Source of the DNA: ChocPot-Mid sp043804925
GTDB taxonomy: Bacteria; Bacteroidota; Ignavibacteria; Kapaibacteriales; UBA2268
NCBI GenBank assembly: GCA_043804925.1
Contig: JAZDIP010000026.1
Coordinates: 1-5,772, forward strand
Length of the DNA stretch: 5,772 bases
Reading direction: 5' to 3'
This document shows positions 4,516 to 5,772 of this stretch, piece by piece. The notes beneath the pieces were generated by a model. That model made no database searches. It worked only from the letters and a program-made list of their open reading frames with translations, and was not told where the DNA came from. A program made the position numbers and the translations under genes. Numbering within the stretch: the stretch's first letter is position 1; every line of letters starts with the position of its first letter.

Positions 4516-5772
4516 ATGAGAAAAATATTTTTACTTTGTGTACTATTATGTATTTCAACCAAAGCAAAAGCTGAATGGGAGCCTGATATGCGTTTGACCA
4601 ATGATACTGCAAAGTCTTACACATCTTATTCGAACCAAAGAAACATTGCTTCAGAAGGAGAATATATACATATTGTTTGGTGGGATGAAAGAAACGGAAA
4701 TTGTGATATTTTTTATAAACGCTCAACTGATTCTGGTGTGACTTGGGAAACTGGCCTTGCTTTAACTACAGATACTGGTAGATCAGATTGTCCTTCAATA
4801 GCAGTCTCAGGTGGAGTAGTGAATGTTATTTGGGAGTCAAACCGCGATGATAAAAATATAGAAATTTATTTTAGGCGCTCAACCGATTATGGGGTTACAT
4901 GGGAACCAGAAATTATGTTGGCTAAAGCAATCTTGTCCTCCACGAAAATCCAGACATCCATTGCACTCGATTCATCAAATGTACATATTGTGTGGTGTGA
5001 TAAACGAGATAAACAATGGGAAATCTACTATAAACACTCCTCTGATTTTGGAGTTACTTGGGGAACGGATACTTGCCTTACTAATACACGATACTCATTC
5101 TTACCTTCGATTTCTGTATCAAAAGGTATTGTAAATATAGTGTGGGCTGATTATGAGTCAACTTATGAAGACATTTTTAGTATTAGGTCAAGTGATGGAG
5201 GTATAACATGGAGTGAAGTTATTCATTTGACAGATGCTAATGGTAATTCGACTTATCCATCTATTTCTGTCTCAAATTCTTTAGCAGTTGTAACCTGGCA
5301 AGATGAACGCAATGGAGGTAATCCACAAATTTTTTATAAAATATCAACTGACAATGGTGAAAGTTGGGATGAAGACCAATTGCTGACTGATTCTTCAGGA
5401 TATTTTGCATTTGCCAATGTTTCTGTGTCAAGTTCAAATATACATATAGTCTGGTATGATCATAAAAATAGAGAAATATTTTACAAACGTACAACAAATT
5501 GCGGTCTGAGTTGGGAACCGGATTTCAAGTTAACGGAAGTTGAAGAATCTAATGATGCAATTGTACACCCATTTGTTTCAGCTTCGGGAACAGCAGTATA
5601 TATAGTTTGGCCGGATAATCGGAATGATACTAATAGTGAAATTTACTTCAAACGAAATCCGACGGGGAATGCAGTAGGTGTTGAGGAAGAACAGAATACA
5701 GAACAACAGAATTTTTATCCTAATCCAGCTGATGATTTAATATATTTTGATATTGACAAAAAACAATCAGGA
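4516..5772 (+). CDS. Secreted seven-repeat Asp-box beta-propeller protein, paralogue 3 (3' partial, cut by window edge)
   Basis: The frame is open from the ATG at 4516 to the last base, 419 codons without a stop. The signal peptide is residues 1-19 (MRKIFLLCVLLC..., cleavage likely after AKA). Cys12 is not in a lipobox (it is preceded by LL), so a lipoprotein is unlikely. Trp21 starts WEPDMRLTND, as in the two other Asp-box proteins. Seven repeats follow, with Asp boxes at about 70-77 (STDSGVTW), 122-129, 175-182, 225-232, 277-284 and 326-333 (TTNCGLSW, Asp replaced by Asn). The seventh ends KRNPTGN with no box. A Glu/Gln-rich linker (VEEEQNTEQQ) leads to NFYPNPADDLIYFDIDKKQSG, the start of a T9SS type A tail. 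By alignment with the 70-residue tails nearby, about 50 residues are missing, giving a full length near 469 aa. A surface binding or adhesion role is inferred; no catalytic motif was recognised and the ligand is unknown. Confidence 0.93.
   Translation, partial: MRKIFLLCVLLCISTKAKAEWEPDMRLTNDTAKSYTSYSNQRNIASEGEYIHIVWWDERNGNCDIFYKRSTDSGVTWETGLALTTDTGRSDCPSIAVSGGVVNVIWESNRDDKNIEIYFRRSTDYGVTWEPEIMLAKAILSSTKIQTSIALDSSNVHIVWCDKRDKQWEIYYKHSSDFGVTWGTDTCLTNTRYSFLPSISVSKGIVNIVWADYESTYEDIFSIRSSDGGITWSEVIHLTDANGNSTYPSISVSNSLAVVTWQDERNGGNPQIFYKISTDNGESWDEDQLLTDSSGYFAFANVSVSSSNIHIVWYDHKNREIFYKRTTNCGLSWEPDFKLTEVEESNDAIVHPFVSASGTAVYIVWPDNRNDTNSEIYFKRNPTGNAVGVEEEQNTEQQNFYPNPADDLIYFDIDKKQSG

Noticed and set aside
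4516..4572. Lipoprotein signal peptide using Cys12 of the last gene
   Set aside because: The residues before the Cys are V-L-L, not a lipobox, and a good Sec cleavage site (AKA, then E) follows at residue 19.
4889..5134. 81-aa plus-strand frame and minus-strand frames at 4514-4726 and 5261-5497
   Set aside because: All lie inside the unfinished propeller gene starting at 4516, which has a signal peptide, Asp boxes and a T9SS tail.

Overview
The window is AT-rich and lies entirely within a head-to-tail array of secreted-protein genes, all on the + strand. It most likely comes from a member of the Bacteroidota. The main reason is that every complete protein ends in a roughly 70 to 80 residue tail (YPNPA..., then KI.IF/Y..., GK/GEKV, RID(V/I)S.L, G.Y and a basic FVI(V/M/L)R end) of the kind recognised by the type IX secretion system (T9SS, Por secretion tail type A), a system of that phylum. 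I cannot name a genus. An uncultured free-living or sediment/groundwater lineage is a guess.

Layout: (i) 1-68, the last 21 codons of an upstream T9SS cargo gene. (ii) 163-1590, a 475-aa signal peptide + seven-repeat Asp-box propeller + T9SS tail. (iii) 1683-3092, a 469-aa paralogue with the same layout. (iv) 3186-4424, a 412-aa protein with the same ends but a different propeller, built from seven repeats of the two-component-regulator propeller (Reg_prop) type with an exact 129-bp DNA period. (v) 4516 to the window end, a third Asp-box paralogue that runs off the edge after 419 codons, just inside its T9SS tail. There are no RNA genes, transposase genes or enzymes with recognisable catalytic motifs.

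The four gaps between genes are 94, 92, 93 and 91 bases long and are copies of one another. Each holds two direct copies of a REP-like unit (TGTCATTCCTGCGNATGCAG) joined by TGAAAAATCAAAAC. The second copy completes an 8-bp stem, 4-base loop palindrome (attcctgcgaatgcaggaat, one base changed in the second gap). An AAAGGA/AAAGGG ribosome-binding site follows, 5-6 bases before each ATG. The 3' ends of some genes are also nearly identical in DNA although their propeller parts are unrelated, so the array looks like a set of interchangeable propeller modules flanked by common export modules and a common spacer.

Functionally, the proteins are expected to cross the inner membrane by Sec, cross the outer membrane by T9SS, and be released or anchored at the cell surface. 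There the propellers would act as binding or adhesion scaffolds. The ligand cannot be read from the sequence. No sialidase active-site pattern was seen, so an enzymatic role is not supported.
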